Positions 52,371 through 62,629 of a stretch of 64,000 bases of DNA are shown here, in pieces. A program made the translations under genes and the position numbers. The DNA is from Nitrospira defluvii (GTDB taxonomy: Bacteria > Nitrospirota > Nitrospiria > Nitrospirales > Nitrospiraceae). The DNA lies in NCBI GenBank assembly GCA_000196815.1, contig FP929003.1:3309501-3373500 (forward strand), read 5' to 3'. The first letter of the stretch is position 1. The number at the start of each line of letters is the position of its first letter. The notes under the pieces are model-generated. The model made no database searches, had not been told where the DNA came from, and saw only the letters and a program-made list of their open reading frames with translations.

Positions 52371-53375
52371 ATGTCGAACGGACCGACCACCCTCACGCTC
52401 CACAGCATGGCCGATGTGTGGGACGTGTATCGCGAAGAACTGGAGGGGGTCGAAGAACAGATCCGGAAAAATCTCGACTCCAGCGTCGCCCTCGTCAACA
52501 CCGTCGCCGCCCACATCCTGAACAGCGGCGGCAAACGCGTCCGTCCTCTCTTCGTGCTCCTCAGCGCCCATCTCTGCGGATACGCCGGCCAGGACCATCA
52601 AGCACTTGGCAGCCTGGTCGAATTCATCCATACCGCCACCCTGCTGCACGACGACGTCGTCGATGAGGCCGACCTGCGCCGGGGTCGCCGGACCGCGAGC
52701 AAAGTCTGGGGCAACCAAATCAGTATTCTCGTGGGCGATTATCTCTATTCGCGCGCAATCTGTCAGATCGTCGATTTCCGCAATCAAGGGATCAACGAAG
52801 CGCTCTCGGAAGCCTGCCGCAAGATGGCCGAAGGCGAAGTGCTGCAACTGTATTACAACGGCAATCCGCTGATGCCGGAGTCGGAATATCTCCGCATCAT
52901 CGAACATAAGACCGCCGGGCTGATTGCGGCATCCTGTAAAATCGGCGCGATCGTCGGTGGCGCCACGGAAGAGTTACAAGAAGCGCTGTTCCGGTTCGGG
53001 CAGCGGCTGGGCATTGCATTCCAACTGGCGGACGATACACTGGACTATACCGCCAACGGTGAACACCTGGGCAAAACACTCGGGCAGGACCTGCGGCAAG
53101 GCAAAGCGACCCTGCCGCTGCTGCACCTCCTGCAGCACTGCTCGGAGCCGGATCGGCAGCTGATCAAGGATCGCATGGAGACTCGCACCCTCACGGACGA
53201 GGAACTCCGCCGCATCGTCGGCTTGATGCAGGAGTATGGGTCCATCGCCTACGCCATGGAGCGGGCACACGCGTTCGTCGCCGCCGCCAAACGCGATCTC
53301 GACCTGTTCCACGACAACACCGCCAAGCGCGCCCTGGCCATCGCCGCCGATTACATGGTGACTCGCGACCGCTGA
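52371..53375 (+). CDS. Long-chain trans-polyprenyl diphosphate synthase
   Basis: A 334-residue prenyltransferase that extends farnesyl-type primers with isopentenyl diphosphate to the side chain of quinones. The first Asp-rich motif DDVVD is at residues 94-98, after SGGKRVRPLF and FIHTATLLH. The second, DDTLD, lies in QLADDTLDY, followed by GKTLGQDLRQGKATLPLL. Residues before the first DDxxD are mostly small or non-aromatic, which fits a long product (octa- or hepta-/decaprenyl) rather than farnesyl. Product length is not certain from sequence. It stands alone, divergent from gltB. Confidence 0.92.
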   Translation: MSNGPTTLTLHSMADVWDVYREELEGVEEQIRKNLDSSVALVNTVAAHILNSGGKRVRPLFVLLSAHLCGYAGQDHQALGSLVEFIHTATLLHDDVVDEADLRRGRRTASKVWGNQISILVGDYLYSRAICQIVDFRNQGINEALSEACRKMAEGEVLQLYYNGNPLMPESEYLRIIEHKTAGLIAASCKIGAIVGGATEELQEALFRFGQRLGIAFQLADDTLDYTANGEHLGKTLGQDLRQGKATLPLLHLLQHCSEPDRQLIKDRMETRTLTDEELRRIVGLMQEYGSIAYAMERAHAFVAAAKRDLDLFHDNTAKRALAIAADYMVTRDR

Positions 53376-53504
53376 GTTGCCGCCGCCCGGCTTCACAACG
53401 CCCACGCTCTGCTGACAGCGCGTACTCGTTCAGCGACAACCCCGGCTCACCGCCGGGCGAACAGGACCACACCGCACCCACGAGAGAAAAGGATAGGAAC
53501 CCGC

Positions 53505-54827
53505 ATGGCACACGTCATTCCCTTTCACGGTACACTTTATAATCCCGCGACCGTCGGCGACGTCCGCCAGGTGGTGGCACCCCCATACGACATTATCGAC
53601 GCGACCCTGCAGAAGACCTTGCACGATCGCCATCCCAACAACGTCATCCGCCTGGAACTCGGCTATGAACAGCCGGGCGATACCCCCGCCGACAACAAGT
53701 ACCTTCGCGCCGCGGGCGCCCTCAAGGAGTGGCTCAAGTCCGGCGCCTTGCGTCGGGACGACAAGCCGGCCATCTACTATCACACCATCGAATACCAGCC
53801 GCCCTACTCGGCGCCGGGCACCCCGACCAAAGTCTTCAAAGGTTTTCTCTCGACAGTCGAGCTGGAAGAGTTCGGGTCCGGCAAGATCTACCCGCACGAG
53901 AATACACGCGCCGCAGCCAAAACAGACCGGTTCAATCTGCTCGAAGCCTGCCGCGCAAACTTCAGTGCGATCATTTCGCTTTATTCTGATCCGCAGAACG
54001 ACGTACTCACGTTGATCGAGCAATCCATCGCCTCCGACAAACCACGCATCGACTTTCAGGACGATGTGGGCTTCCGCCAGCGGCTGTGGAGCGTGACCGA
54101 TCCCGCTGTGCTTGCCAAGGTCGTCGAGATCATGCACACGAAACAACTCTTCATTGCGGACGGACACCATCGTTATGAAACGGCGCTCAATTATCGCCGC
54201 GCGCGACGCCAGCAGGCGGGCGCACCCTCGGGGCCTCAGCCCTACGACCATGTCCTGATGCTGTTCGCCAGCCTTGAAGACAAGGGCCTGACCGTCCTGC
54301 CGACGCACCGTGTGCTCACGACGGCGGTCCCGGCTTCAAAAGAGTTGTTGCGCATGCTTGATCCTGTCTTCGAAGTGTCGACGCTGCCCTTTCAGGCCAA
54401 CAATGAAGCACAGGTGCGGGGACAATTTATCGAAACCCTGCGCAGTCGTGGACAGTCCGTCCCGATGTTCGGGCTGGCACTGAAAAACGATCCGCAGTAC
54501 TACCTGTTGACCCTGCGAGCCGCACATCGCCCGACGGCATCCGCCTCACCGCGCGACCGGCTCGATGTGTCGCTACTCCAGCAGCATGTGGTCGCCACGC
54601 TCTGCCCAACCCAGCAGGAGCAGGAAGCGATGCTGTATTCGAAAGACGATCACGAAGCTCTGAATTGGGTGCGCCAGGGGACCGGCACCGCCGCATTGCT
54701 GCTGAACCCGACCAAGGTCGCCGAAGTGAAGGCCGTAGCCTCGGCGGGCGAGCGGATGCCGCACAAGTCGACCTACTTCTTCCCCAAACCGCTCACCGGT
54801 TTGGTCATGAATGTAATGGAAGGGTAA
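53505..54827 (+). CDS. DUF1015 family protein
   Basis: A 440-residue soluble protein matching the DUF1015 family: FHGTLYNPATVGDVRQVVAPPYDII at the start, HENTRAAAKTDRFNLLEACRANFS, and FIADGHHRYETALNYRR in the middle, with a final NPTKVAEVKAVASAGERMPHKSTYFFPKP segment. The family is widely conserved, resembles SpoOJ/ParB-like or methyltransferase-associated folds only loosely, and has no settled function. Length is typical. It is followed by the sigma-54 response regulator after 46 bp on the same strand. Confidence 0.88.
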   Translation: MAHVIPFHGTLYNPATVGDVRQVVAPPYDIIDATLQKTLHDRHPNNVIRLELGYEQPGDTPADNKYLRAAGALKEWLKSGALRRDDKPAIYYHTIEYQPPYSAPGTPTKVFKGFLSTVELEEFGSGKIYPHENTRAAAKTDRFNLLEACRANFSAIISLYSDPQNDVLTLIEQSIASDKPRIDFQDDVGFRQRLWSVTDPAVLAKVVEIMHTKQLFIADGHHRYETALNYRRARRQQAGAPSGPQPYDHVLMLFASLEDKGLTVLPTHRVLTTAVPASKELLRMLDPVFEVSTLPFQANNEAQVRGQFIETLRSRGQSVPMFGLALKNDPQYYLLTLRAAHRPTASASPRDRLDVSLLQQHVVATLCPTQQEQEAMLYSKDDHEALNWVRQGTGTAALLLNPTKVAEVKAVASAGERMPHKSTYFFPKPLTGLVMNVMEG

Positions 54828-54873
54828 CTGGGACGAGCGAACGGCTGATCACCGCTAGCAAGTCACGATACCG

Positions 54874-56250
<1,377 letters not shown>

Positions 56251-56254
56251 CCGG

Positions 56255-56490
56255 ACCGGAGGCTGAACAAGCGCGCCAGCTTCGTTCTCGCTTCGTTCAG
56301 ACCCTCAACGTACCTTACGGAGAAAGAGCCTGTCCCGGCAGGCGTGGGGTGGACGGGCAAGAACGTGACGCCTCGGCCCCAAGACACCACCGGCTCACCA
56401 TCTCGCCGGCGTCCACAAGCGTGCGCTCATTAGGCTTCGCACCGTGGACCTCGCTGCGGCCTTGCTGAACGGCCGGTTTGACCATCCTGC
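56255..56490 (-). repeat. Dispersed element, copy 3 (diverged, with internal extra sequence)
   Basis: Read on the minus strand it opens with GCAGGATGGTCAAAC (from 56490) and GGCCGTTCAGCAAGGCCGC, and closes with ACGTTGAGGGTCTGAACGA and GAGAACGAAGCTGGC, then TTGTTCAGCCTCCGG (to 56255). These are the two outer modules of copies 1 and 2 in the same order, but here they are separated by about 100 extra bases. It fills the 3' gap after the response regulator; no gene is present in 56251-56556. Confidence 0.65.
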
Positions 56491-56556
56491 CTGAACATGC
56501 TCAATTTGAGTCCGGCGGACTGCCGACCTAATCTAGTGAGCACCAAAGCGGCCGGC

Positions 56557-57291
56557 TTACGACTTTCGTGCTGACAATCTGAGCAACCCGGCTGCCGCAT
56601 CCCGCTCTGCTTGCGCATACCGTTCCGGTGTGCCGACATCGCTCCAATAGCCGCTGAAATCGTACCCGACGATCCGTTCCCCTTCTTGAATGCCGCGCAC
56701 ATAGGCGTCGATGATTGAGGAGTCCTTCCCGACCGGCACATCACGCAACAGACGCGGATGCAGAATATGGATACCGGCAAACATGCGACCGGTCGTCGAT
56801 ATCGTCTCCGTACGGCCGCGCCCGGTAATCCGAACCACTTCACCTCGGTCCGTCACCTCGACCAACCCCCACCGTGCGGCTTCAGGGTCTTGCCGCAGCA
56901 CCAGGGTCGCCGCAGCCTGTTGCGCCACATGAAACGCGATCAATGCGCCGAGATCCAGTTCGAACAGCGTGTCGCCGTTGAGAATCAACACGGGCTCACC
57001 GTGAAAATGCGGCTCCGCCTGCTTGATCCCGCCGCCGGTGCCGAGAATCACCGGCTCATGCGAATAGATGAGTCTCATCCCGAACGCCGAGCCGTCGCCC
57101 AGCGCCTGCGGGATCATCGCACCCAGATGATGCAGGTTGATCACCACCTCGCGAATGCCATGCCGCTTCAAGAGAAGCAGATTCCAGACGATCATCGGCG
57201 TGCCGGCAACCGGAAGGAGCGGCTTCGGCGTCACGTCGGTGAGGGGCCTGAGGCGAGTACCGAGGCCCGCGGCGAGGATCATAGCCTTCAT
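56557..57291 (-). CDS. murU: MurU-like N-acetylmuramate-1-phosphate uridylyltransferase
   Basis: A 244-residue nucleotidyltransferase. MILAAGLGTRLRPLTDVTPKPLLPVAGTPMI carries the nucleotide-binding loop and catalytic Lys region, and LILNGDTLFELDLG gives the metal-binding Asp. It is one of two adjacent genes, with a Ser/Thr-type sugar kinase upstream, the arrangement of the AmgK-MurU pathway that recycles N-acetylmuramate straight to UDP-MurNAc and bypasses the fosfomycin target MurA. A mannose- or glucose-1-phosphate nucleotidyltransferase is the alternative. The kinase neighbour makes MurU the better call. Confidence 0.85.
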   Translation of the reverse strand: MKAMILAAGLGTRLRPLTDVTPKPLLPVAGTPMIVWNLLLLKRHGIREVVINLHHLGAMIPQALGDGSAFGMRLIYSHEPVILGTGGGIKQAEPHFHGEPVLILNGDTLFELDLGALIAFHVAQQAAATLVLRQDPEAARWGLVEVTDRGEVVRITGRGRTETISTTGRMFAGIHILHPRLLRDVPVGKDSSIIDAYVRGIQEGERIVGYDFSGYWSDVGTPERYAQAERDAAAGLLRLSARKS

Positions 57292-57308
57292 AAAACGTCT
57301 TGCGTGGT

Positions 57309-57377
57309 GAGTGTTGAATGCTGCGTGCGGAATTCAAAATTCTTGGAGCGCAACTCCAGACTCATAACTCAACACTC
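57309..57377. repeat. Inverted repeat between amgK and murU
   Basis: The arms GAGTGTTGA (57309-57317) and TCAACACTC (57369-57377) are perfect inverted repeats in the 97-bp gap between the two genes. It can form a hairpin in the amgK-murU mRNA but has no T-run. Confidence 0.45.
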
Positions 57378-57388
57378 GCGGTTGAGCT

Positions 57389-58489
57389 CTACTGGAGCTC
57401 GGCGACGTAGGGCGCCAAGTGCTGACGTAATGTGGCCAACTCTGGGTATTTGGACAAATTCCGTTTCACGTAGCCTAGCACGCGAGGGATGTCGGCGAGA
57501 AATTTCGGGTTGTGTTTGACCCGATCGATGTAGACAAACCGGCCGGCGGCCTTGAGGTTGCGTTGGATACTGGTGAAATCGAACAGGCGACGAAACGCCG
57601 CCCGATCCGCCCACCCCTGCCCGTGGGCGGCAAGGCCGTCGAGAAATTGATCGACCAGCCCGTCCACCACCGCATCATCCAACTCGATGTAGGCATCTTT
57701 CAATAACGAGGCCAGATCGTAGGTTGCCGGGCCCATGAGGGCATCCTGAAAATCGATGATGCCGATGCGCGATCCGTCGACCATGAGATTGCGTGAATGG
57801 TAATCGCGATGAACGAACACCTGCGACTGCCCGGCCAGCAATTCGGCGATACGTTGAAACTCGGCGCGAACCGCCTTGTCATCGGCCGGTTTCATAGGCT
57901 GCCCAAGGCGGGCGACAATCCCATATTCGAGAAAGTGGTCGAACTCCCACATCAACAGCGGCACATCGAATCGCCGGTGAAAGGCGATACAGCCGGGGGC
58001 GGGCGGTTTCGTCCCCTTCACTTGCAGCAGCACCAATTGATCGATCGCCTGACGATAGAGCGCAACCAACCGGGCGTGATCCGCATCACGGCAGGCCTCT
58101 GCCAGCGTCAGATCCCCGAAATCCTCCAGGTACAAAAGGCCGGCTTCCCGATCATAATAGTGCAACTGCGGGACGGTGACACCGGTACGCTGCAGATGCG
58201 CGAGCACGTTGGTAAAGGGCAGTTCCGCAATCTGAGCGGACGCGCCGCTCACGGCTTCTTCAGACTTTTTGAAACCCTCCGGATCGGCCAATTGCATGAG
58301 GATCAATGCCGAAGGCGTCCCCTTCAAGGCGATCCGGAAATACCGGCGATTCGATGCGTCACCGGCGAGCGGGGTCAGCCCCGTCATGTCGCCGCGAAAC
58401 GGCATCTTGGTGGCGACGGTCTTGGCGATGCGTGCAGGATCCGGGGGGGCGAGCGGTGCCGCCGGAGCGGCTGGATTTGTCGTTGTCAT
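57389..58489 (-). CDS. amgK: AmgK-like N-acetylmuramate/N-acetylglucosamine kinase
   Basis: A 366-residue aminoglycoside-phosphotransferase-fold kinase. Catalytic motifs are FVHRDYHSRNLMVDG (Brenner motif with catalytic Asp) and IIDFQDALMGPATYDLASLL (metal Asp). The early DASNRRYFRIAL and YLEDFGDLTL are typical of AmgK. It should phosphorylate the anomeric position of N-acetylmuramate or N-acetylglucosamine, feeding MurU, which is encoded downstream. The first 20 residues are Ala/Pro-rich. The ATG at 58489 has no Shine-Dalgarno and follows a TATAAT box closely. Confidence 0.85.
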   Translation of the reverse strand: MTTTNPAAPAAPLAPPDPARIAKTVATKMPFRGDMTGLTPLAGDASNRRYFRIALKGTPSALILMQLADPEGFKKSEEAVSGASAQIAELPFTNVLAHLQRTGVTVPQLHYYDREAGLLYLEDFGDLTLAEACRDADHARLVALYRQAIDQLVLLQVKGTKPPAPGCIAFHRRFDVPLLMWEFDHFLEYGIVARLGQPMKPADDKAVRAEFQRIAELLAGQSQVFVHRDYHSRNLMVDGSRIGIIDFQDALMGPATYDLASLLKDAYIELDDAVVDGLVDQFLDGLAAHGQGWADRAAFRRLFDFTSIQRNLKAAGRFVYIDRVKHNPKFLADIPRVLGYVKRNLSKYPELATLRQHLAPYVAELQ

Positions 58490-58498
58490 ACGATCGGC

Positions 58499-58527
58499 AT
58501 TATAGCCAAACCTTGCTGAACTGCCAG
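58499..58527 (-). promoter_or_regulatory. amgK promoter, very short leader
   Basis: Minus-strand -10 TATAAT (58499-58504) is a perfect match. The -35 is a weak CTGGCA (58522-58527) at 17 bp. The -10 ends ten bases before the amgK ATG, which predicts a leader of only about 0-4 nt. Confidence 0.5.
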
Positions 58528-58623
58528 CAGAAACTCACCTGCTGCAGGCCCCCTCGACCACGGTCGGGTTGTCAGCCTCCCCTACCGGCCGGTATCCTGA
58601 CCTCTCACACGAAGGAGGCGCAC

Positions 58624-59595
58624 ATGCACTACGTTCATCTCGGGCGCGCTGGCGTGCGGGTCAGCCGCCTCTGTCTCGGCACTATGAACTTCGGGCCGCA
58701 GACCTCTGAAACCGACAGCTTTGCGATCATGGACCAGGCGCTCGAACAGGGCATCAACTTTTTCGACAGCGCCAACGTCTATGGATGGAAAGTCGGCGAA
58801 GGGGTGACGGAGCAGATCGTCGGCCGTTGGCTCGCACAAGGCGGCGGGCGACGGGAGAAAATTGTGCTGGCCACAAAGGTCTATGGCCGCATGGGCGACT
58901 GGCCCAACCAGTCGCGCCTGTCCGCCTTGCATATCAAACGCGCGTGCGAAGAGAGTCTCCGGCGACTGCAGACAGATCACATCGACCTCTACCAGATGCA
59001 CCACATCGACCGCGAATGCCCCTGGGAGGAAGTCTGGCAGGCGATGGAACAACTCTGCCGCGAAGGAAAGGTGCTCTACGTCGGCAGCAGCAATTTCGCC
59101 GGCTGGCACATCGCGCAGGCTCAGGAACTGGCGAAGTCGCGCCACTTTCTCGGGCTCATCTCCGAACAAAGTCTCTACAATCTCCTGGAGCGAAGCGTCG
59201 AGTTGGAGGTCATCCCGGCCTGTCAGGCCTATGGGCTCGGCATCATTCCCTGGAGTCCCCTGGCGCGAGGGCTGCTGGGAGGGGCGCTCAGCACGTACAC
59301 AATCGGGCGGCGGGCAGACGAAGACGTCCGGAAAGACATCGAGACCCATCGCACAAAACTGGACGCCTATGAACAGTTCTGCCGGACACTGCAGGCCACG
59401 CCGGCCGCCGTCGCCCTCACCTGGCTTCTTCATCAACCGGCCGTGACCGCTCCCATCATCGGTCCACGCACCATGGAACAGCTGACATCCGCACTCGCGG
59501 CGTTGGAGTTGACGCTGACTCCGGAACACCTCAAGACATTGGACGCAATCTTCCCCGGCCCGGGCGGCGCCGCCCCAGAGGCCTACGCCTGGTAG
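58624..59595 (+). CDS. Aldo-keto reductase
   Basis: A 323-residue NADPH-dependent (beta/alpha)8 oxidoreductase. The tetrad residues lie in NFFDSANVYG (Asp and Tyr), VLATKVYG (Lys) and the DLYQMHHIDRECPWEE segment (His). The cofactor region includes IIPWSPLARGLLGG and the final VALTWLLHQPAVTAPIIG. It resembles the YajO/YdhF-like or potassium-channel beta-subunit branch; the substrate is undetermined. The frame is open to 58306, but AAGGAGG lies just before ATG 58624 and the upstream codons overlap the divergent amgK. It stands alone. Confidence 0.93.
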   Translation: MHYVHLGRAGVRVSRLCLGTMNFGPQTSETDSFAIMDQALEQGINFFDSANVYGWKVGEGVTEQIVGRWLAQGGGRREKIVLATKVYGRMGDWPNQSRLSALHIKRACEESLRRLQTDHIDLYQMHHIDRECPWEEVWQAMEQLCREGKVLYVGSSNFAGWHIAQAQELAKSRHFLGLISEQSLYNLLERSVELEVIPACQAYGLGIIPWSPLARGLLGGALSTYTIGRRADEDVRKDIETHRTKLDAYEQFCRTLQATPAAVALTWLLHQPAVTAPIIGPRTMEQLTSALAALELTLTPEHLKTLDAIFPGPGGAAPEAYAW

Positions 59596-59720
59596 AAGCT
59601 AAAAACGGAGGGCAAACCCAACGGACCATCTGCACCGTCATCACGCAGGGAAAGGGGCGAGGATCGGAGAAACACCGCGACAAGAATCGATGGGACAGGA
59701 TCGGGCGCGACGCGTCGAGG

Positions 59721-60164
59721 CTACAGGGGTGACGGAGCGGCGCGCCGTTCCATGAGCCGCCAGGTCCAGGCCCCGAGCGTGGCACCCACGGAGTCGGCCA
59801 CCAGATCCAACGGATCTCCCTGACGAAGCGGCACAAACAATTGATGGATCTCGTCACTCAGGCCATAGAGCGCACAACCGGCCACCGCCACGACGACGGC
59901 ATGTCGGGCCACCCGGGCACCCGCTCCATGCCGACAGGCCCGATAGGCTAAGGCCCCCAGCACCCCGTATTCGCAGAGATGCAAGATCTTGTCGGAGATC
60001 TTTTCCACTAGCGACGAAACGGATTCCGGTGGATGGGAAACCGAAGACCCGAAGAAAATGAGTCCGGCATACATACAGACCGGTCCCCAATACCGCAGGA
60101 TTGAAAAAGGGGATATCAGCGGCGCTGTACGTATCTCGCTCGAAACCATCTGATTCGATTCCAT
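59721..60164 (-). CDS. VanZ-like membrane protein
   Basis: A protein of about 147 residues with four hydrophobic segments and the VanZ signature in its last third: GLSDEIHQLFVPLRQGDPLDLVADSVGATLGAW. An early segment has FFGSSVSHPPESV and KILHLCEYGVLGALAY. VanZ-family proteins contribute to low-level teicoplanin resistance in enterococci, but most members are of unknown function. The start is uncertain: ATG 60164 (MESNQM) is used; ATG 60203 and 60149 are alternatives. Confidence 0.85.
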   Translation of the reverse strand: MESNQMVSSEIRTAPLISPFSILRYWGPVCMYAGLIFFGSSVSHPPESVSSLVEKISDKILHLCEYGVLGALAYRACRHGAGARVARHAVVVAVAGCALYGLSDEIHQLFVPLRQGDPLDLVADSVGATLGAWTWRLMERRAAPSPL

Positions 60165-60265
60165 TCTGCCTGGCTCCCCGTTTCGCACCACGGCCGGTCC
60201 CATACCGCATGATCGCTCTCACTCAGGCGGAAAGAACACAGGCGCTCCTCAATCCCGCCCTTTCA

Positions 60266-60294
60266 TTGCAACCCTCCTACCCCTATGACATACT
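60266..60294 (+). promoter_or_regulatory. Sigma70-type promoter of the GH57 gene
   Basis: -35 TTGCAA (60266-60271) and -10 CATACT (60289-60294) are 17 bp apart. This would start transcription about 20 bases before the GH57 ATG at 60322. Confidence 0.45.
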
Positions 60295-60321
60295 GCCCGG
60301 GAGTCTGCAAGAAACTTCCCG

Positions 60322-62526
60322 ATGAAAACCATTCAACTCTGTTTCCTCTGGCATATGCACCAGCCGTATTACACGGACCCGCTCACGGGGTCCGCGAGTA
60401 TGCCCTGGGTGCGTCTGCACGCCACCAAGGCCTACTTCGACATGGCCTTCCTGCTGGAGCGGTTTCCGGAGGCTCGCTCGACCTTTAACTTCACTCCGTC
60501 GCTACTGCTGCAACTGGAAGAGTTCTCAACCGGCCGTGTCCGCGATCTCTTCCTGGAATATGCCCAGCGCCCGGCGGCCGATCTGACCCCGACTGAAAAG
60601 GCCTTCCTGATCCGCCATTTCTTTTCCGCCAATTGGGCCACCATGGTACGCCCCTTTCCCCGGTATCAGGAACTGCTGGTGAAACGTGGCGTCGACGTCC
60701 AGGGGCAAGACCTCGATCGTCTGGCCAGGCAGTTTTCGACACAGGAATTTCTGGACCTTCAGGTCTGGCACAATCTCGCCTGGTTCGGCTACGGCAGCCT
60801 CCAGCGCTTCCCCCGTCTGGCGGAATTGCGCGCGAAGAATCGGGGCTTCACGGAAGAAGACAAGCAGGAAGTGCTGGCGCTGCAACAGACCGCGATCCGG
60901 CAGATTGTCCCGATGTATACGGCGCTCCAGGAGCGTGAACAGATCGAATTGACCACCACACCGTTTTTTCACCCGATTCTTCCCCTCGTGATCGACTCGG
61001 AATTCACTCGCCGCGCCAGGCCGGACCTGCCGCTGCCCGCTCGATTCCATGCTCCGGCCGATGCCGACGCTCAGGTGCGGCGGGCAATCGATTACCATAC
61101 GCACACGTTCGGCCGTGCACCAGCCGGGCTCTGGCCCTCTGAAGGATCGGTCTGTCCTGAGTTGTTGCCCATCCTAGGCAAAGCCGGGATCCGCTGGCTG
61201 GCGACGGACGAAGGTATCCTCTACCGGTCGCTCCAGATGGCCGACCAGGCCTGGAATCGTCATTATCATCTCTATCAGCCGTACGCAGTCGGGACCGCGG
61301 AGCAGCCGCTCACCATGGTGTTCCGCGACCGGGATATTTCCGATGCCTTCGGCTTCGTCTATCACAAGACGACCCCTGAGTCGGCCGCCGACGATGTACT
61401 CCGGCGAATCCGCGGCCTTGCCTACGACATTCCGCTGGAGAACGGGCTCCTCGCCGTCATTCTCGACGGCGAGAATCCCTGGGAGCATTATCACGACGGC
61501 GGTGAACGCTTCCTTTCCCTGCTGTTCCGCGCCTTTGAACAGGACGGGCTGCCTATCGGCCACGGCATCCGCGTGCAATTGAACACCGTGAGCAAGGCCC
61601 TGGAGGCCGTGCCGCCGCCTCAACGCCTCGAGCAGTTACATTCCGGCTCCTGGATCAACCAGGACTTTAAGATCTGGATCGGCCACCAGGAAGACAATCG
61701 CGGCTGGGACCTCCTGCAGCACACGCGGGCCCGTCTCGTGGACCTCACACCCTCGTTGGCGCCGGACAAGGCCCGCGCTGCCTGGAACGAACTCTACGCC
61801 GCCGAAGGCAGCGACTGGTTCTGGTGGTACGGCGACGATTTCGATACCGACTACAAACAGGAATTCGACCGCCTGTTCCGCACACACCTGCGCAACGTCT
61901 GGACCTATGCCGGGGTGACGCCACCCGACATCTTGAATCAGCCCCTGGTCGAGGCCCGCATGCCGCAAGGCCTGGACCTGGTGCAACTCCCGCTGGCGCT
62001 CATCACCCCGACCCTCGACGGCATGGTCTCCAATTTTTTCGAATGGCGCGGGGCCGGCACCATCAACCCGACGCCGCCGTTGGGAGCGATGTGGAAGTCC
62101 GAGGGACTCTTCACCTCCATTTTCTTCGGGTTCGACCGCGAACATCTCTACCTCCGGCTGGATCTCGATGAACGATCCCAGACACGCCAGCAGCACTGCA
62201 CCGCAGACTTGTTCATCGGCTCGGGCATCCAGCAATATAAGGTGTCGTTTGCTCTCGCAGTCGAAGGCGCCGACACCCTTCTACTCTCCCGGGCTGACGA
62301 GTCCGGTCTTTATCGAGACAGGGGCTCCTACAACACGATCTGCCGGCGAAAAATTCTGGAGCTGGGCATACCGTTCAAAGAACTGGGCATCGAGATCGGT
62401 ACAGAATTACGGTTGACCCTGACGGTGTCGGAGCACGGGATGGAAATCGCGCGCTATCCTCACCACAGCCCGGCCACCTTCAACCGGCCGGGAGACGACT
62501 TTGAAGCCACCATGTGGCGCGTCTGA
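60322..62526 (+). CDS. Glycoside hydrolase family 57 (alpha-amylase/glucanotransferase-type)
   Basis: A 734-residue cytoplasmic enzyme. The N-terminus QLCFLWHMHQPYYTDP is the GH57 conserved region 1. LWPSEGSVCPELL contains the probable catalytic Glu nucleophile, and VILDGENPWEHYHDGG contains the probable acid/base Asp. A C-terminal domain (about 560-734) is beta-rich and resembles the extra domain of long GH57 members. These enzymes act on alpha-1,4-glucans such as glycogen. GalT follows after about 100 bp. No signal peptide is present, so it works on internal glucan. Confidence 0.92.
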   Translation: MKTIQLCFLWHMHQPYYTDPLTGSASMPWVRLHATKAYFDMAFLLERFPEARSTFNFTPSLLLQLEEFSTGRVRDLFLEYAQRPAADLTPTEKAFLIRHFFSANWATMVRPFPRYQELLVKRGVDVQGQDLDRLARQFSTQEFLDLQVWHNLAWFGYGSLQRFPRLAELRAKNRGFTEEDKQEVLALQQTAIRQIVPMYTALQEREQIELTTTPFFHPILPLVIDSEFTRRARPDLPLPARFHAPADADAQVRRAIDYHTHTFGRAPAGLWPSEGSVCPELLPILGKAGIRWLATDEGILYRSLQMADQAWNRHYHLYQPYAVGTAEQPLTMVFRDRDISDAFGFVYHKTTPESAADDVLRRIRGLAYDIPLENGLLAVILDGENPWEHYHDGGERFLSLLFRAFEQDGLPIGHGIRVQLNTVSKALEAVPPPQRLEQLHSGSWINQDFKIWIGHQEDNRGWDLLQHTRARLVDLTPSLAPDKARAAWNELYAAEGSDWFWWYGDDFDTDYKQEFDRLFRTHLRNVWTYAGVTPPDILNQPLVEARMPQGLDLVQLPLALITPTLDGMVSNFFEWRGAGTINPTPPLGAMWKSEGLFTSIFFGFDREHLYLRLDLDERSQTRQQHCTADLFIGSGIQQYKVSFALAVEGADTLLLSRADESGLYRDRGSYNTICRRKILELGIPFKELGIEIGTELRLTLTVSEHGMEIARYPHHSPATFNRPGDDFEATMWRV

Positions 62527-62629
62527 ACGACAGGATTCACTGCTCCCTGTTCAATGAGGTCGTCACCATCCGCCCCATCATTGGACATCGAGCATTGCGC
62601 AGTGACCATTGACAACTAGAGGAGTCGAG

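Noticed and set aside
53430-54308. Minus-strand frame of 292 codons
   Set aside because: Antisense to the DUF1015 gene; low-complexity translation.
58582-59529. Minus-strand frame of 315 codons
   Set aside because: Antisense to the aldo-keto reductase gene, which has all tetrad motifs.
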